64,000 bases of DNA from Phaeovibrio sulfidiphilus (GCF_014861485.1 NZ_JACZHT010000007.1:1-64000), one strand, 5' to 3'. Counted from the stretch's first letter, positions 48,568-57,073 are shown. Numbers and translations are program-made. The notes: generated by a model from the sequence alone, not told the origin.

Positions 48568-49706
48568 GCCCGCGCGAGCAGCCGGTTCATGATTCGGACC
48601 GGGTGCCAGACCGGGTGCCAGTCGGGGTGCCGGACCGGGTTGAGGGCACACTTTTTGCGCCCGGTTCGTCGGCGGGGTGTCCTGCCTCTGTGGTCCTGAG
48701 GCGCGGCCAGCTCGTTCTGGAAGCCGGGCCCGAGGCCGGTCCCCTGCCGCTGGCCGGGCAGGTTCTGGACATCAGCCCCGCGGTGTGCGGTGTCCCCCGC
48801 CGGATAGAACTGGCGGATGGCCGGGTGTTCGTCGCACCCCAGAGCCCGGCCCTGTCCGGGATGCTCCGGCGCGCCCGGGGGCTCCGGGATCGGGGGCGGC
48901 TGATCGCCGGGCTGGAGAAACCCGGGGTCCGGCGCTTTTCGGTGCTGGTTCTTCTTTTTCTGGCCCTGCTTGTGTCCCTGCGCTGGGCCCTGCCGCTGGT
49001 CGCGGACGCTGCCGGCACCCTGGTGCCCCGGTCTGTGGAGCGTCACCTGGGCCAGATGGCGTTCCGCCAGATCGACGGGGCCGGCCCCGCGGGCCTTCTT
49101 CTCGGGCCCACCTCCGTGCCGCCGGAGACCCGTGCTGCGCTTCAGGAGCGTTTCGTGGTCCTTCTCAAGGGGGCAGGGCTCTCCCAGGATACGGTTCTGG
49201 AATTCAGGTCTATACCCTCCGCCGGGGCGAACGCGTTCGCCTTTCCGGGCGGGCCGGTGCTGCTGACGGACCAACTGGTGCAGTTCGCTCAGGACACCGA
49301 TCCCCACCACGCCTTGGACGCCCTGACCGGCGTCCTCGCTCATGAGGTCACCCACGTGTCGGAGCGCCATGGCCTCCGGCGCCTGTTTCGTATCAGCGGA
49401 GCGTCCGTCACCTTTGCGGTCCTCATGGGCGATATGGGGTCTCTTCTCGATCAGGTGTCGGTGCTGGCGTCCCTGGTTCTTGACCGGGGCTACTCCCGTG
49501 ACTTCGAGCGGGAGGCCGACCGGGGCGCGGTACTTCTGCTGGGGGCGGCGGGGTATGACACGGAGCCCCTGCGGCGGCTGACGGCGGCCCTGGGCGAGGC
49601 TCGGGGGGGCGCGGGCCGCTGGATTTCCACGCACCCGGGGTTTGAGGAGCGCGGGGACATCCTGTCCGGGCAGCCCATGCCCGGGGCCCGCCTGTCGTTC
49701 GAGTAG
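48564..49706 (+). CDS. M48-family zinc metalloprotease, membrane-anchored
   Basis: 380 residues from a GTG overlapping the yjgN stop by four bases (GTGA), GGAG eight bases upstream. A short RVPDRVPVGVPDRV repeat follows the start. One membrane helix (FSVLVLLFLALLVSLRWALP, about residues 130-150) separates an N-terminal cytoplasmic domain from a periplasmic M48 protease with HEVTH zinc site in AHEVTHVSERHG and the third ligand Glu in DFEREADRGAVLLL. A quality-control role for membrane or outer-membrane proteins, as for BepA/LoiP relatives, is inferred. Confidence 0.88.
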   Translation: MSPREQPVHDSDRVPDRVPVGVPDRVEGTLFAPGSSAGCPASVVLRRGQLVLEAGPEAGPLPLAGQVLDISPAVCGVPRRIELADGRVFVAPQSPALSGMLRRARGLRDRGRLIAGLEKPGVRRFSVLVLLFLALLVSLRWALPLVADAAGTLVPRSVERHLGQMAFRQIDGAGPAGLLLGPTSVPPETRAALQERFVVLLKGAGLSQDTVLEFRSIPSAGANAFAFPGGPVLLTDQLVQFAQDTDPHHALDALTGVLAHEVTHVSERHGLRRLFRISGASVTFAVLMGDMGSLLDQVSVLASLVLDRGYSRDFEREADRGAVLLLGAAGYDTEPLRRLTAALGEARGGAGRWISTHPGFEERGDILSGQPMPGARLSFE

Positions 49707-50052
49707 CGCCCGGGCCAGACGACGACACGCCGGGTCCGTCGGCGGTATGACAGGGGGGCGAGGGCCGGGCACCGGCCGGAGAGCCAGGCCGTATATCACC
49801 CGGGCCCCTGCGGGCCCTGATCACCGGGGGCGCTCAGGCCGGTTTGTATCGCGCACGGAGGGGTGTTGATATCGCGCACGGAGGCGTGTTGCTATCGCGC
49901 ACGGAGGCGCGTTGCTATCGCGCACGGAGGCTGGCGTGGTCGGGCGTACCGGCACCCCTTCCGTTTCAGGGGTGCCCCGTGGACTGCCGTGGCGGGGACG
50001 GCAAGCGGCGCCCGCGTGGGAGCGCAGGGGGAGGGAAGCGCGGGCCCGAGCC
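49707..50052. other. Convergent gap with 23-bp repeat
   Basis: Between the M48 protease and the NUDIX gene. Contains the 23-bp tandem repeat at 49847-49938 and no recognised terminator or gene. Confidence 0.5.
49847..49938. repeat. 23-bp tandem repeat, four copies
   Basis: Each unit begins TATCGCGCACGGAGG, at 49847, 49870, 49893 and 49916; the remaining eight bases are (G/C)(G/T)(T/C/G)... GTTG(A/C). The repeats are head to tail with no unique spacers, so it is not a CRISPR array. Confidence 0.9.
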
Positions 50053-50655
50053 TCAGCCCGGTTCGGGCCGGTCGAAGGGGGCGAAGTCGGTGCGTCCGTC
50101 CGCCCGCGCGTAGTCTCTCAGGGTCCAGTGGGTGGTGGGAAAGGCGAGGTCGTCCCACGGGATGTCGGACCACTCGAACAGGCGGGATTCCAGGCTTTCC
50201 TCTCCCGGGGCATGGTCCGGTGTCAGCATCCGGGCCCGATACATCATGTGGACCTGCGAGATGTGGGGCAGGCTGTAGACCGCCAGCAAGTCCTCGACCT
50301 CCACGTGGGCGCCCGCCTCCTCCCGGACCTCCCGGGCCGCTCCCTCCCGGGTGGTCTCGTTCATTTCCATGTAGCCGCAGGGGAAGGTCCAGGCGCCGAT
50401 CCGGGGCTCGATCGCCCGGCGCACCAGAAGAAAGCGGCGGTTCATCACGCAGACCGCGCCCACAACGATGCGCGGGTTCTGGTAAAGGATCTGCCCGCAG
50501 CTCCGGCAGACGCTGCGCTTGCGGGTGTCGCCCTCGGGTATGAAGTTCTCGAAGGGAGGCGGGGTCAGGGGCAGGGGGAGCCGGCTGGGCTCGACCTTTC
50601 GGACGGTCTCATCGGAACCACCGTCTTCGGACAGGGAACCATCGTCTTCGGACAT
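50053..50655 (-). CDS. NUDIX hydrolase
   Basis: 200 residues from MSEDDGSLSE with GGAGG ten bases upstream. A CRSCG knuckle precedes NPRIVVGAVCV; the NUDIX box is complete (GYMEMNETTREGAAREVREEAGAHV). Similar short proteins are annotated as NUDIX hydrolases related to NADH pyrophosphatase, but they lack the long N-terminal domain of NudC. Substrate is not determined by sequence. Confidence 0.88.
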   Translation of the reverse strand: MSEDDGSLSEDGGSDETVRKVEPSRLPLPLTPPPFENFIPEGDTRKRSVCRSCGQILYQNPRIVVGAVCVMNRRFLLVRRAIEPRIGAWTFPCGYMEMNETTREGAAREVREEAGAHVEVEDLLAVYSLPHISQVHMMYRARMLTPDHAPGEESLESRLFEWSDIPWDDLAFPTTHWTLRDYARADGRTDFAPFDRPEPG

Positions 50656-50798
50656 GAAAGAGTGCCTCCGTCCCGTTTTCCAGCGCTCTGCCTCCGGGCC
50701 TGTTCCCGGGTTTTGTCCGGGCCGGGTTCCGGTGCGGCCGCGACCAAACCCGTGCCGTGAGCGTGACACGGCGCCCGCGCCCGCAACCGATGCGGTGA

Positions 50799-51272
50799 TC
50801 AGACCAGAAAATCGTAGTATGTCCCGCGGGGCGCGTCCAGATCATATCGCGCGCCGTCGACGAGCACGTAATGGTCCCCCTCCGGGGTGTGCTCCTCGCG
50901 GATTGTGTGGGCGGGGATCACCTCAAGGCGGGACGTCAGTGCCGGGGATGGGGCGGGGGAGCGGACCGGAGCGCTGGCGGGAGAAGGGGCCGGTGCGCCG
51001 GTGGCCGGGGAAATGGAGGCTGGGGAAACGGCGGCCGGGCTTGCGGCGGCCGGCGTGCCTGCCAGGCGGGCAGAGGGCCCGGAGGGAGCGGGCAGGGACG
51101 GGGACGACCGGGAGGGAGTGGTCCGCTCGGGGGCGGACTGGGCCTGAGCCCCCTGGGTCGCTCCCGAAGACGGAGCCGGCAATGCGGGCGCAGCCGAGGG
51201 CGACCGGAAGCGTGGCAGAACCACCGGCCCCTGATACCCTCCCTGAATGCGTCCGCCGATGTTGCTGGCCAT
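50799..51272 (-). CDS. Hypothetical Pro/Ala/Ser-rich linker protein in the motility region
   Basis: 157 residues from MASNIGGRIQGGYQGP. The middle (about 25-115) is almost wholly Pro, Ala and Ser; the C-terminal 40 residues are compact and conserved-looking (HTIREEHTPEGDHYVLVDGARYDLDAPRGTYYDFLV). No signal peptide or known domain. 19 bases downstream of the yjfB-like gene on the same strand, so probably co-transcribed and motility-related. I do not recognise the family. Confidence 0.6.
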   Translation of the reverse strand: MASNIGGRIQGGYQGPVVLPRFRSPSAAPALPAPSSGATQGAQAQSAPERTTPSRSSPSLPAPSGPSARLAGTPAAASPAAVSPASISPATGAPAPSPASAPVRSPAPSPALTSRLEVIPAHTIREEHTPEGDHYVLVDGARYDLDAPRGTYYDFLV

Positions 51273-51291
51273 GGGTCTCCTGGGCCCGGGG

Positions 51292-51474
51292 TCAGACGGT
51301 CACGTCGAGCATTTTCCCCAGATCGGGGCTTCCCGGAACAAGAACACTGTCCAGGAGCGCGACAACCTGCTTGTCCGCGTCCATTGCGGTTTTGATCGCT
51401 GCGACACCGAGGTTCGTCTGGGTCATCGCGCTTTGTGTGGTAACGGCCATCTGTGCGATGGTCACGGGGTCCAT
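51292..51474 (-). CDS. YjfB-like putative motility protein
   Basis: 60 residues, MDPVTIAQMAVTTQSAMTQT and onwards to LDVTV. Length, the MAxxxQS..TQ..L..AAIK pattern and the C-terminal LLDS match the small YjfB family found beside flagellar genes. Function unknown. AGGAGG lies eight bases before the ATG. Confidence 0.7.
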   Translation of the reverse strand: MDPVTIAQMAVTTQSAMTQTNLGVAAIKTAMDADKQVVALLDSVLVPGSPDLGKMLDVTV

Positions 51475-51622
51475 GGCATCGTCCTCCTGACTTGTCCGCG
51501 TGGTGAGAACCCGTGGGCGTTGAGGCCTTCAGTAGGCGGTCGGGGCGGCAGGGATTGCACACACACTGACCGTGAAGATCCGGTCTATCATATCAGGGCG
51601 GACCCGCGGGCCGTCAAGTCCC

Positions 51623-52501
51623 TCAGGCCGGTTTCCTGGCGGCGATCGCGTCGTTCAGGGCCAGCAGGCGAACGGCCTCCTCCACGTGGAGGGCCTCCAC
51701 CAGGCGGCCATCAACGACGACCACGCCCTTGCCCTCTTTTCTTGCGTTCTCAAAGGCATCCACGATTATCCTCGCACGATCCACATCCTCCGCCGAGGGG
51801 GAGAAGCACGCGTTCGCGGTGGCGATTGTCCTGGGGTGGATCAGGGTTTTGCCATCAAAGCCCAGCCGGGCGCCCTGCAGGCAGGACTGGTGAAATCCAT
51901 CATCGTCCTGCAGGTCCAGGTGGACTCCGTCCAGGATTGCAAGGCCGGTGGCCCGGGCTGCAAGGAGGCACAGGCCAAGCGCCGTGAGAAAGGGCTCCCG
52001 GTCCGGGGTGTGGGCCGCGCGCAGATCCTTGGCCAGGTCGCTGGTGCCCATGATCAGCCCGCACAGCCGGGCGGAGGACCGGGCAATGGAAAGGGCCTGG
52101 AGCACCCCCAGGGGCGTTTCCATCATGCACCACAGGGCGGGAGCGGCGGCCGGAAGGGCGGCCTCGACCCGGTGGACGTCGCTCTCGGAGTTGACTTTCG
52201 GCAGGACGATTCCGTCCGCCGGCAGGGCGGCGACGGCCTTCAGGTCGTCCTCGCCCCAGGGCGTGTCGAGCCCGTTGATCCGCACCAGCACCTCGCGCCC
52301 GCCGTAGGGCCGGGCCGAGACAACCTCGACAACGGTGCGCCGCGCGTCCTCCTTGGCCTCGGGGGCGACGGCGTCCTCAAGGTCCAGGATGAGCACATCC
52401 GCATCAAGGGTGCGGGCTTTCTCAAGCGCTCTCGGATTCGAGCCGGGGATGTACAGGGCACTGCGCCGGGGCCGGACCCGGGCGGAAGGGCTGCTCGACA
52501 C
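51623..52501 (-). CDS. HpcH/HpaI-family CoA ester lyase (CitE/malyl-CoA lyase-like)
   Basis: 292 residues from GTG, GGAG nine bases upstream. TIM-barrel lyase signatures: RSALYIPGSNPRALEKA, DVLILDLEDAVAPEAKEDAR (metal-ligand Asp/Glu), REVLVRINGLDTPWG, MMETPLGVLQA and GFDGKTLIHPRTI. Cleaves or condenses a beta-hydroxyacyl-CoA such as malyl-, citramalyl- or citryl-CoA; which one cannot be read here. It sits inside the motility region without CoA-metabolism neighbours. Confidence 0.87.
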   Translation of the reverse strand: MSSSPSARVRPRRSALYIPGSNPRALEKARTLDADVLILDLEDAVAPEAKEDARRTVVEVVSARPYGGREVLVRINGLDTPWGEDDLKAVAALPADGIVLPKVNSESDVHRVEAALPAAAPALWCMMETPLGVLQALSIARSSARLCGLIMGTSDLAKDLRAAHTPDREPFLTALGLCLLAARATGLAILDGVHLDLQDDDGFHQSCLQGARLGFDGKTLIHPRTIATANACFSPSAEDVDRARIIVDAFENARKEGKGVVVVDGRLVEALHVEEAVRLLALNDAIAARKPA

Positions 52502-52579
52502 AGAAGAAGGCTCCGTTCACAGCGGCGGAAGGTCGCGGGATCCGGCCCGGGAGGCCGGATCCTGTGTCGCGGGCGAGGC

Positions 52580-52969
52580 TCAGAACTCGCCCAGAACGGT
52601 CTGGATCTTGTTCTTGAGGGTCTCGGCGTTGAAGGGCTTGACGATGTAGTTTGACACGCCCGCCTCCTTGGCCGCAATCACGTTCTCGGTCTTCGATTCG
52701 GCGGTGACCATGATAAAGGGCAGACACTTCAGCTTGGGGTCGGCCCGGACTTCCTTCAGGAGCTGGAGGCCGGTCATGGGCTCCATGTTCCAGTCGGAGA
52801 TGATCATTCCGAACTTCTCACCGCCACGCAGGATCTGGAGCGCCATGCTGCCGTCGGTCGCCTCGGCGATGTTGGTGAAGCCGAGCTGACGCAAAAGGTT
52901 TCCGATAATCCGCAACATCGTCTTGTAGTCATCGACGATGAGGATTTTCATGTTCATATCGACAGCCAT
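52580..52969 (-). CDS. cheY: Chemotaxis response regulator CheY
   Basis: 129 residues, a single receiver domain. Acidic pair in LIVDDYKTM, phospho-Asp in IISDWNMEPMTG, Thr in MVTAESK, Lys in YIVKPFN. AGGGG six bases before the ATG at 52969. No other che gene is in the window; placed between the motE-like gene and the lyase, it is probably a motor-dedicated CheY binding FliM, whose gene is 2 kb away. Confidence 0.93.
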   Translation of the reverse strand: MAVDMNMKILIVDDYKTMLRIIGNLLRQLGFTNIAEATDGSMALQILRGGEKFGMIISDWNMEPMTGLQLLKEVRADPKLKCLPFIMVTAESKTENVIAAKEAGVSNYIVKPFNAETLKNKIQTVLGEF

Positions 52970-53171
52970 TGGGTACCCCTAGCATTTTCTGTATTTTTCC
53001 CCGCCGGGAGCGGCGTTTTCCGGGACCGGTGAACCGGATAGGCCGCGTTTGCTGTACCGCCTCTGCGGCGGACAGGCACGGGCATGGCCGGACCACTCTG
53101 GAGTAGATGCCCGCATTCCCGGTCCAATTCAAGGGAAAATATCTGGCCGCCCGAAATGGACTGGCCTGGCC

Positions 53172-53963
53172 TCAGCCGCCCCGGGGCGCCGGGGCCGCGA
53201 CCGGGTCAATGCGCCGGTGAGCCACGGACTGGCTGACCTCCCGCGCTTTCACGGGCTCCATGTTGGCAAGAATCAGGGCCGCGCTCTGGCGTTTCATGGC
53301 CAGGATCAGGTCCACCACCAGGGCCGTGTCCATGCCGTTCAGGATGTTGGCGGCGTCCGCGGGCTTCATGCTCTGGTAGTAGCCGACAAGGGCCTCGAGG
53401 CGGGCCTTCTCCTGCTCGCTCTGTTTGGCAAGAAGATCCTGGATCGAGGTCTCCAGACGGCGCAGCTCGCCGATCTTGCTCTCGATCTGGCGCTCGGCGG
53501 CCACCAGCATGGCCTCGCGGCGCTCCTGCTCGTGGGCCTGGCGGTCCAGGGCCTCCCGGCGCTCGTTCAGGCGCTGGAGGAGGGCGATCTCCGAGGGCGT
53601 GAAGGTGGTCGGATCCCGGGAGAACAGGGCCTTCAGGCTGTCGTCCTGGGAGGCCGCTGCCGATCCGGCGTTGCCGCCGTCGGCCGTCGTGGCCCCGGGG
53701 GCGTCGGGGAGGGCCGGGGTGCCGGTTCCCGCACCGGCGGCGGATGCACTGGCGGCCGGAGCCCCGGAGGCTCCCGGAGGCTGTGCCGCGGCGTCCGGTG
53801 CGTTCGGAGCGCTCTGGGCATGGGCGGCCCTCGTGCCGACGATGTCGCCCATGGCCGCGCGCTGCCCGACGTCGTCCCACAGTGCGCCGATCCGGACGCT
53901 CAGGGTCAGCATCGCGACAAAGATCAGGACTGGCAGAAGGCGAATTCTGGACAGTCGGGACAT
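53172..53963 (-). CDS. MotE/MgtE-N-like flagellar periplasmic protein
   Basis: 263 residues from MSRLSRIRLL with AAGGAG eight bases upstream. One N-terminal membrane segment (about 8-30), an Ala/Pro/Gly-rich spacer (about 50-110), a charged coiled coil (about 120-195), and a C-terminal MgtE-N-like domain (YYQSMKPADAANILNGMDTALVVDLILAMKRQSAALILANM). This layout matches the MotE chaperone family of alphaproteobacteria, which stabilises MotC in the periplasm. Follows the DUF6468 gene in the fliL operon. Confidence 0.8.
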   Translation of the reverse strand: MSRLSRIRLLPVLIFVAMLTLSVRIGALWDDVGQRAAMGDIVGTRAAHAQSAPNAPDAAAQPPGASGAPAASASAAGAGTGTPALPDAPGATTADGGNAGSAAASQDDSLKALFSRDPTTFTPSEIALLQRLNERREALDRQAHEQERREAMLVAAERQIESKIGELRRLETSIQDLLAKQSEQEKARLEALVGYYQSMKPADAANILNGMDTALVVDLILAMKRQSAALILANMEPVKAREVSQSVAHRRIDPVAAPAPRGG

Positions 53964-54055
53964 GGGGAACACTCCTTGAGGGGCGCGTTGACGGGCGCGA
54001 CCGGGGTCGGGTCTCTGGGGGCGGCGCGGAGGTCAGGCCTCCATGCCGCGTGGGT

Positions 54056-54793
54056 CTAGTCCTGGCGCTGCGGGGTCCGGATGGCGCGCAGGAGCTCGAG
54101 TTCGGACAGCGAGCGGTCCCGCTCCGGCAGGGAGGGGGCCGGCGTGCGGATCGGAGCGCGGGCCGGGGCGTCCGGCCATGAGGCGGCTCCCGGAGCGGCA
54201 CTCCGCGAGTCGGGGGTACGCCCGGCGAGGTCGGTCCTGCGGGGGGGGACAATGGGGCTGCGGGGGGCACCCGGTGCTCCCGGGCGAACCGAGAACGTGG
54301 GGGCAGCCATGCCCTCGGCCGGGCCACCCGCACCGGCGCTCTGCGCCGCGGCGGGGCCAGGGGCGACCGGGTCGCGCAGGGGCACCAGGTCGTCGTCATC
54401 CAGCCAGTGGGACCGGGCAGGGGGGGCGTTTTCGGTCCCCGCGGGCGAGGCGGTCCGGTCGGCAAAGCGGGGCCGTGCCTCCGAGACCATGCCCTCCATG
54501 CGCGGCACCAGGCCCTCGGCGCGCTCGACCATAAAGGCCAGATCGTCGCGCAGGGCGCGGGCGCGGGTCACCGCGTCGCCCAGCGTGCGTCCGGCATCCT
54601 CGGCGGTCTTGCGAAGGCGGGGAATGCCGGCCTCGGCCCGTGCGGTCGCCTCGTTGAACGAGGCAATGGTGCGGGCCATCTCGTCGCGGTTGTTGCGCAG
54701 CTCGCGCAGCTGGCGGGAAAGCGCAAACGCGTAGCCGATGAACACCAGCAGAAGAAGGGCGATTGTAATGTCGAGGGCTACCTGGAAGGTCAT
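54056..54793 (-). CDS. DUF6468 protein of the flagellar operon
   Basis: 245 residues. One N-terminal membrane helix (ALDITIALLLLVFIGYAFALS), a coiled coil (about 28-105, LRELRNNRDEMARTIASFNEA), then a long disordered Pro/Ala/Arg-rich tail and a short C-terminal LSELELLRAIRTPQ. This family is found beside fliM in Rhodospirillales flagellar clusters; its role is unknown. Three bases separate it from fliM. Confidence 0.75.
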   Translation of the reverse strand: MTFQVALDITIALLLLVFIGYAFALSRQLRELRNNRDEMARTIASFNEATARAEAGIPRLRKTAEDAGRTLGDAVTRARALRDDLAFMVERAEGLVPRMEGMVSEARPRFADRTASPAGTENAPPARSHWLDDDDLVPLRDPVAPGPAAAQSAGAGGPAEGMAAPTFSVRPGAPGAPRSPIVPPRRTDLAGRTPDSRSAAPGAASWPDAPARAPIRTPAPSLPERDRSLSELELLRAIRTPQRQD

Positions 54794-54796
54794 CTC

Positions 54797-55849
54797 TCAG
54801 GACTTCTTTCGGTATCGGCTGTCAACCTGGATGGCGATGGACTGGGCCTTGCGTCCCATTTTTCCGTTGAACATCGGGATGTCTCCGCAGCGGAGCTGCA
54901 CGATCGAGTCCGGTGTTGCGTTAAACATGATCCTGGAACCGACTTCCAGATTCAAGATGTCTTTGAGCGGCATCTCGACCTCGTCCAGAAGGGCCTCCAG
55001 TTCCACCTCGGTGGACCACATTTCCTCGGCCAGGTGGGTTTCCCAGATGCTGTCGCGGCCGAACTTCTCGCCCATGAACATCTGGAGCAGAAGCTCCCGG
55101 ACCGGCTCCAGGGTGGCGTAGGGGATCATCATGTCGATGCGTCCCCCGCGGTCCTCCATGTCGATGCGGAGCTTGGCCACGATGACCGCGTTCGAGGGCC
55201 GCGAGATGGCGGCGAACCGGGGGTTGGTCTCCAGCCGGTCGAACCGGAAGGTCACCGGGGACAGGGGGTCGAAGGCGGAGGAGAGGTCCGCGAGCATCAC
55301 GTGGACCAGGCGCTCCACCAGGTTGCGCTCGATGGTGGTGTAGGGGCGCCCCTCGATGCGCATGGCGGCGGTGCCGCGGCGTCCTCCGAGCAGCACGTCC
55401 ACGATGGAGTAGATCATCGAGGAATCAATGGTCAGCAGGCCGTAGTTCGCCCATTCCTCCGCCTTGAAAACGGACAGCATGGCGGGCAGGGGGATGGAGT
55501 TCAGGTAGTCCCCGAACCGGTAGGACTGGATGCTGTCGAGGGAGACCTCGCAGTTGTCCGACGTGAAGTTTCTCAGGGAGGTGGACATCATGCGGACGAA
55601 ACGGTCGAAGACCACGTCCAGCATGGGCAGGCGCTCATAGGAGACCAGGGCCGTGGAGATCAGGGTCTGGATCCCGGTTTTCTCGGTCCCCATGTCGTCT
55701 CCCGCCACGCCGAGCAGGGAGTCAATCTCGTCCTGATTGAGGACACGGGCCTCCTTGCCCGGGTCGCTGCCGCCCGCAGCGGCCTCGTCCCCGTCGACCA
55801 TGGCCGCCCATTCGGCCATCATCGCCTCCTCGTCTTCTTCTCCAACCAT
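54797..55849 (-). CDS. fliM: Flagellar motor switch protein FliM
   Basis: 350 residues from MVGEEDEEAMM (later ATGs near 55822 have a better-spaced GAGGAGG and may be used). An acidic N-terminal tail for CheY binding precedes LNQDEIDSLLG, the CheC-like middle domain (ERLPMLDVVFDRFVRMMSTSLRNF) and a C-terminal SpoA domain (LEVGSRIMFNATPDSIVQLRCGDIPMFNG). Part of the C ring with FliG and FliN. Confidence 0.96.
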   Translation of the reverse strand: MVGEEDEEAMMAEWAAMVDGDEAAAGGSDPGKEARVLNQDEIDSLLGVAGDDMGTEKTGIQTLISTALVSYERLPMLDVVFDRFVRMMSTSLRNFTSDNCEVSLDSIQSYRFGDYLNSIPLPAMLSVFKAEEWANYGLLTIDSSMIYSIVDVLLGGRRGTAAMRIEGRPYTTIERNLVERLVHVMLADLSSAFDPLSPVTFRFDRLETNPRFAAISRPSNAVIVAKLRIDMEDRGGRIDMMIPYATLEPVRELLLQMFMGEKFGRDSIWETHLAEEMWSTEVELEALLDEVEMPLKDILNLEVGSRIMFNATPDSIVQLRCGDIPMFNGKMGRKAQSIAIQVDSRYRKKS

Positions 55850-55889
55850 TGTCCCTTGCCCCAACGTACGGTGTCTAGAGGTGGAAAGC

Positions 55890-56423
55890 CTACTGGATCA
55901 GAATATCCTTGAACAGAACGTTCTGGGCCTTCGCCGGAGCCGCCTGCCGGTTCACCCGGTACAGAAGTTCCTCCCGAAGCCGGTGGACGCCCGCGGAGCC
56001 CTGAAGATCCTCAAGCCGCAGCTCGCGCAGGTAGGTGCGGAAGCTGTCCATGATCTCGGGCACGGCCTTGCGGATGGGTTCGATGTCCGCGTAATTGTCC
56101 ACCACCAGGGTCAGGCGCACCTGAAGGTACGGACGCCGGCGGGGCGTCCCGCTGTTCAGGTCCACGGTAATCTGTTCAAGGTCAACATAGAAGGGGGGTG
56201 TTTCCCCCGGAGGCGCCGTTGCCGGTGCCGCGCCGGCCCCGTCCCCTGACGCGGCGGTTTCAGCGGACGTGGAGCCCAGAAGACCGGAAAAATAGGCCCC
56301 GGCTCCGATCCCCGCCAGCAGCAGGACCGCAAGAAGGATGATGATCAGAAGTTTCTTTTTCTTGCCCGACGGTGCGGAGGGGGGCGCGCCTGCGCCTGCA
56401 TCGTCCAGTTCTTCGTCAGCCAT
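55890..56423 (-). CDS. fliL: Flagellar basal body-associated protein FliL
   Basis: 177 residues from MADEELDDAG (a TTG 21 bases upstream is less likely). Lys-flanked membrane helix (KKKKLLIIILLAVLLLAGIGAGAYF), Ala/Gly-rich linker, then the periplasmic stomatin-like domain with FYVDLEQITVDLNSG, YLQVRLTLVVDN and the usual C-terminus LFKDILIQ. Supports stator function. First gene of the fliL-fliM-DUF6468-motE run, divergent from flgF. Confidence 0.95.
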   Translation of the reverse strand: MADEELDDAGAGAPPSAPSGKKKKLLIIILLAVLLLAGIGAGAYFSGLLGSTSAETAASGDGAGAAPATAPPGETPPFYVDLEQITVDLNSGTPRRRPYLQVRLTLVVDNYADIEPIRKAVPEIMDSFRTYLRELRLEDLQGSAGVHRLREELLYRVNRQAAPAKAQNVLFKDILIQ

Positions 56424-56628
56424 CGTCGTGTGTGTCCCACTCAAGCGTTCTGTTCATCCCGGGCGGAGCGCTGTGCGGTCCTCCGGGGGGGTGTCCTGTC
56501 CGGCGGGGTCGGCGTCCGAGCGGCCCGGGGCGCGGTCCGGGCGTGGTGCGCGCCGGTGTCCGGCGTTGCCCGTCCCGGCGGGGCGGTCCCACCCAGTGTG
56601 TCCGGACGGATCTGTCCCCGGGTGTTTC

Positions 56629-56668
56629 CCGTGTTCCGGTTCCTGTCGTCACCGTGTTCCGGTTCCTG
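56629..56668. repeat. 17-bp direct repeat in the fliL/flgF control region
   Basis: CCGTGTTCCGGTTCCTG occurs at 56629-56645 and 56652-56668, identical, 23 bases apart. Located about 390-430 bases upstream of the sigma-54 promoter, it could be an activator site. Confidence 0.6.
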
Positions 56669-57057
56669 CGGCTTCGGGCGCGGGTGCCGGCGAGGGCAGC
56701 CCGGTCGCGGCTCCGTCCCATCCCCATTCTGGGCCGGGAAGGGTTAAGCTCCGGTTTCCGGAACCGGTGTCCCGGGGCCGGTCCGCCGCGAGAAAAACCA
56801 CACGTTTTCAGGCGCCAGTCCGATGTTTGCGAACGATACACGCTTTTATCCGAAGAATCGACGTGTTTTCTCCCTTCCGGTGGAAGGTTGAGGCCCGTTC
56901 AACGCAAGGGATCCGTAGGGCGCGGGCAGGCCCTCGGGGAGAGTTCTGCCCGGAGGGACTCTTTTGCCGGGCCCGGGGGGCGGAATTTTAATGGAGGTGG
57001 GGCCGGATTTCCTGCTATCCTCCTGACCTGACAGGGTTTCCGGTGCTTTGGACGCTT

Positions 57058-57073
57058 TGGCATTCTTTTTGCA
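57058..57073 (+). promoter_or_regulatory. Sigma-54 promoter of flgF-flgG-flgA-flgH
   Basis: TGGCATTCTTTTTGCA: GG at 57059-57060 and GC at 57071-57072 with exactly ten bases between, TGGCA and TTGCA matching the -24 and -12 elements. About 116 bases before the flgF ATG. The sigma-54 activator FlbD is encoded in the same window. Confidence 0.7.

Noticed and set aside
49847-49938. CRISPR-like array of 23-bp repeats
   Set aside because: Repeats are directly adjacent with no unique spacers, and no cas gene is present.
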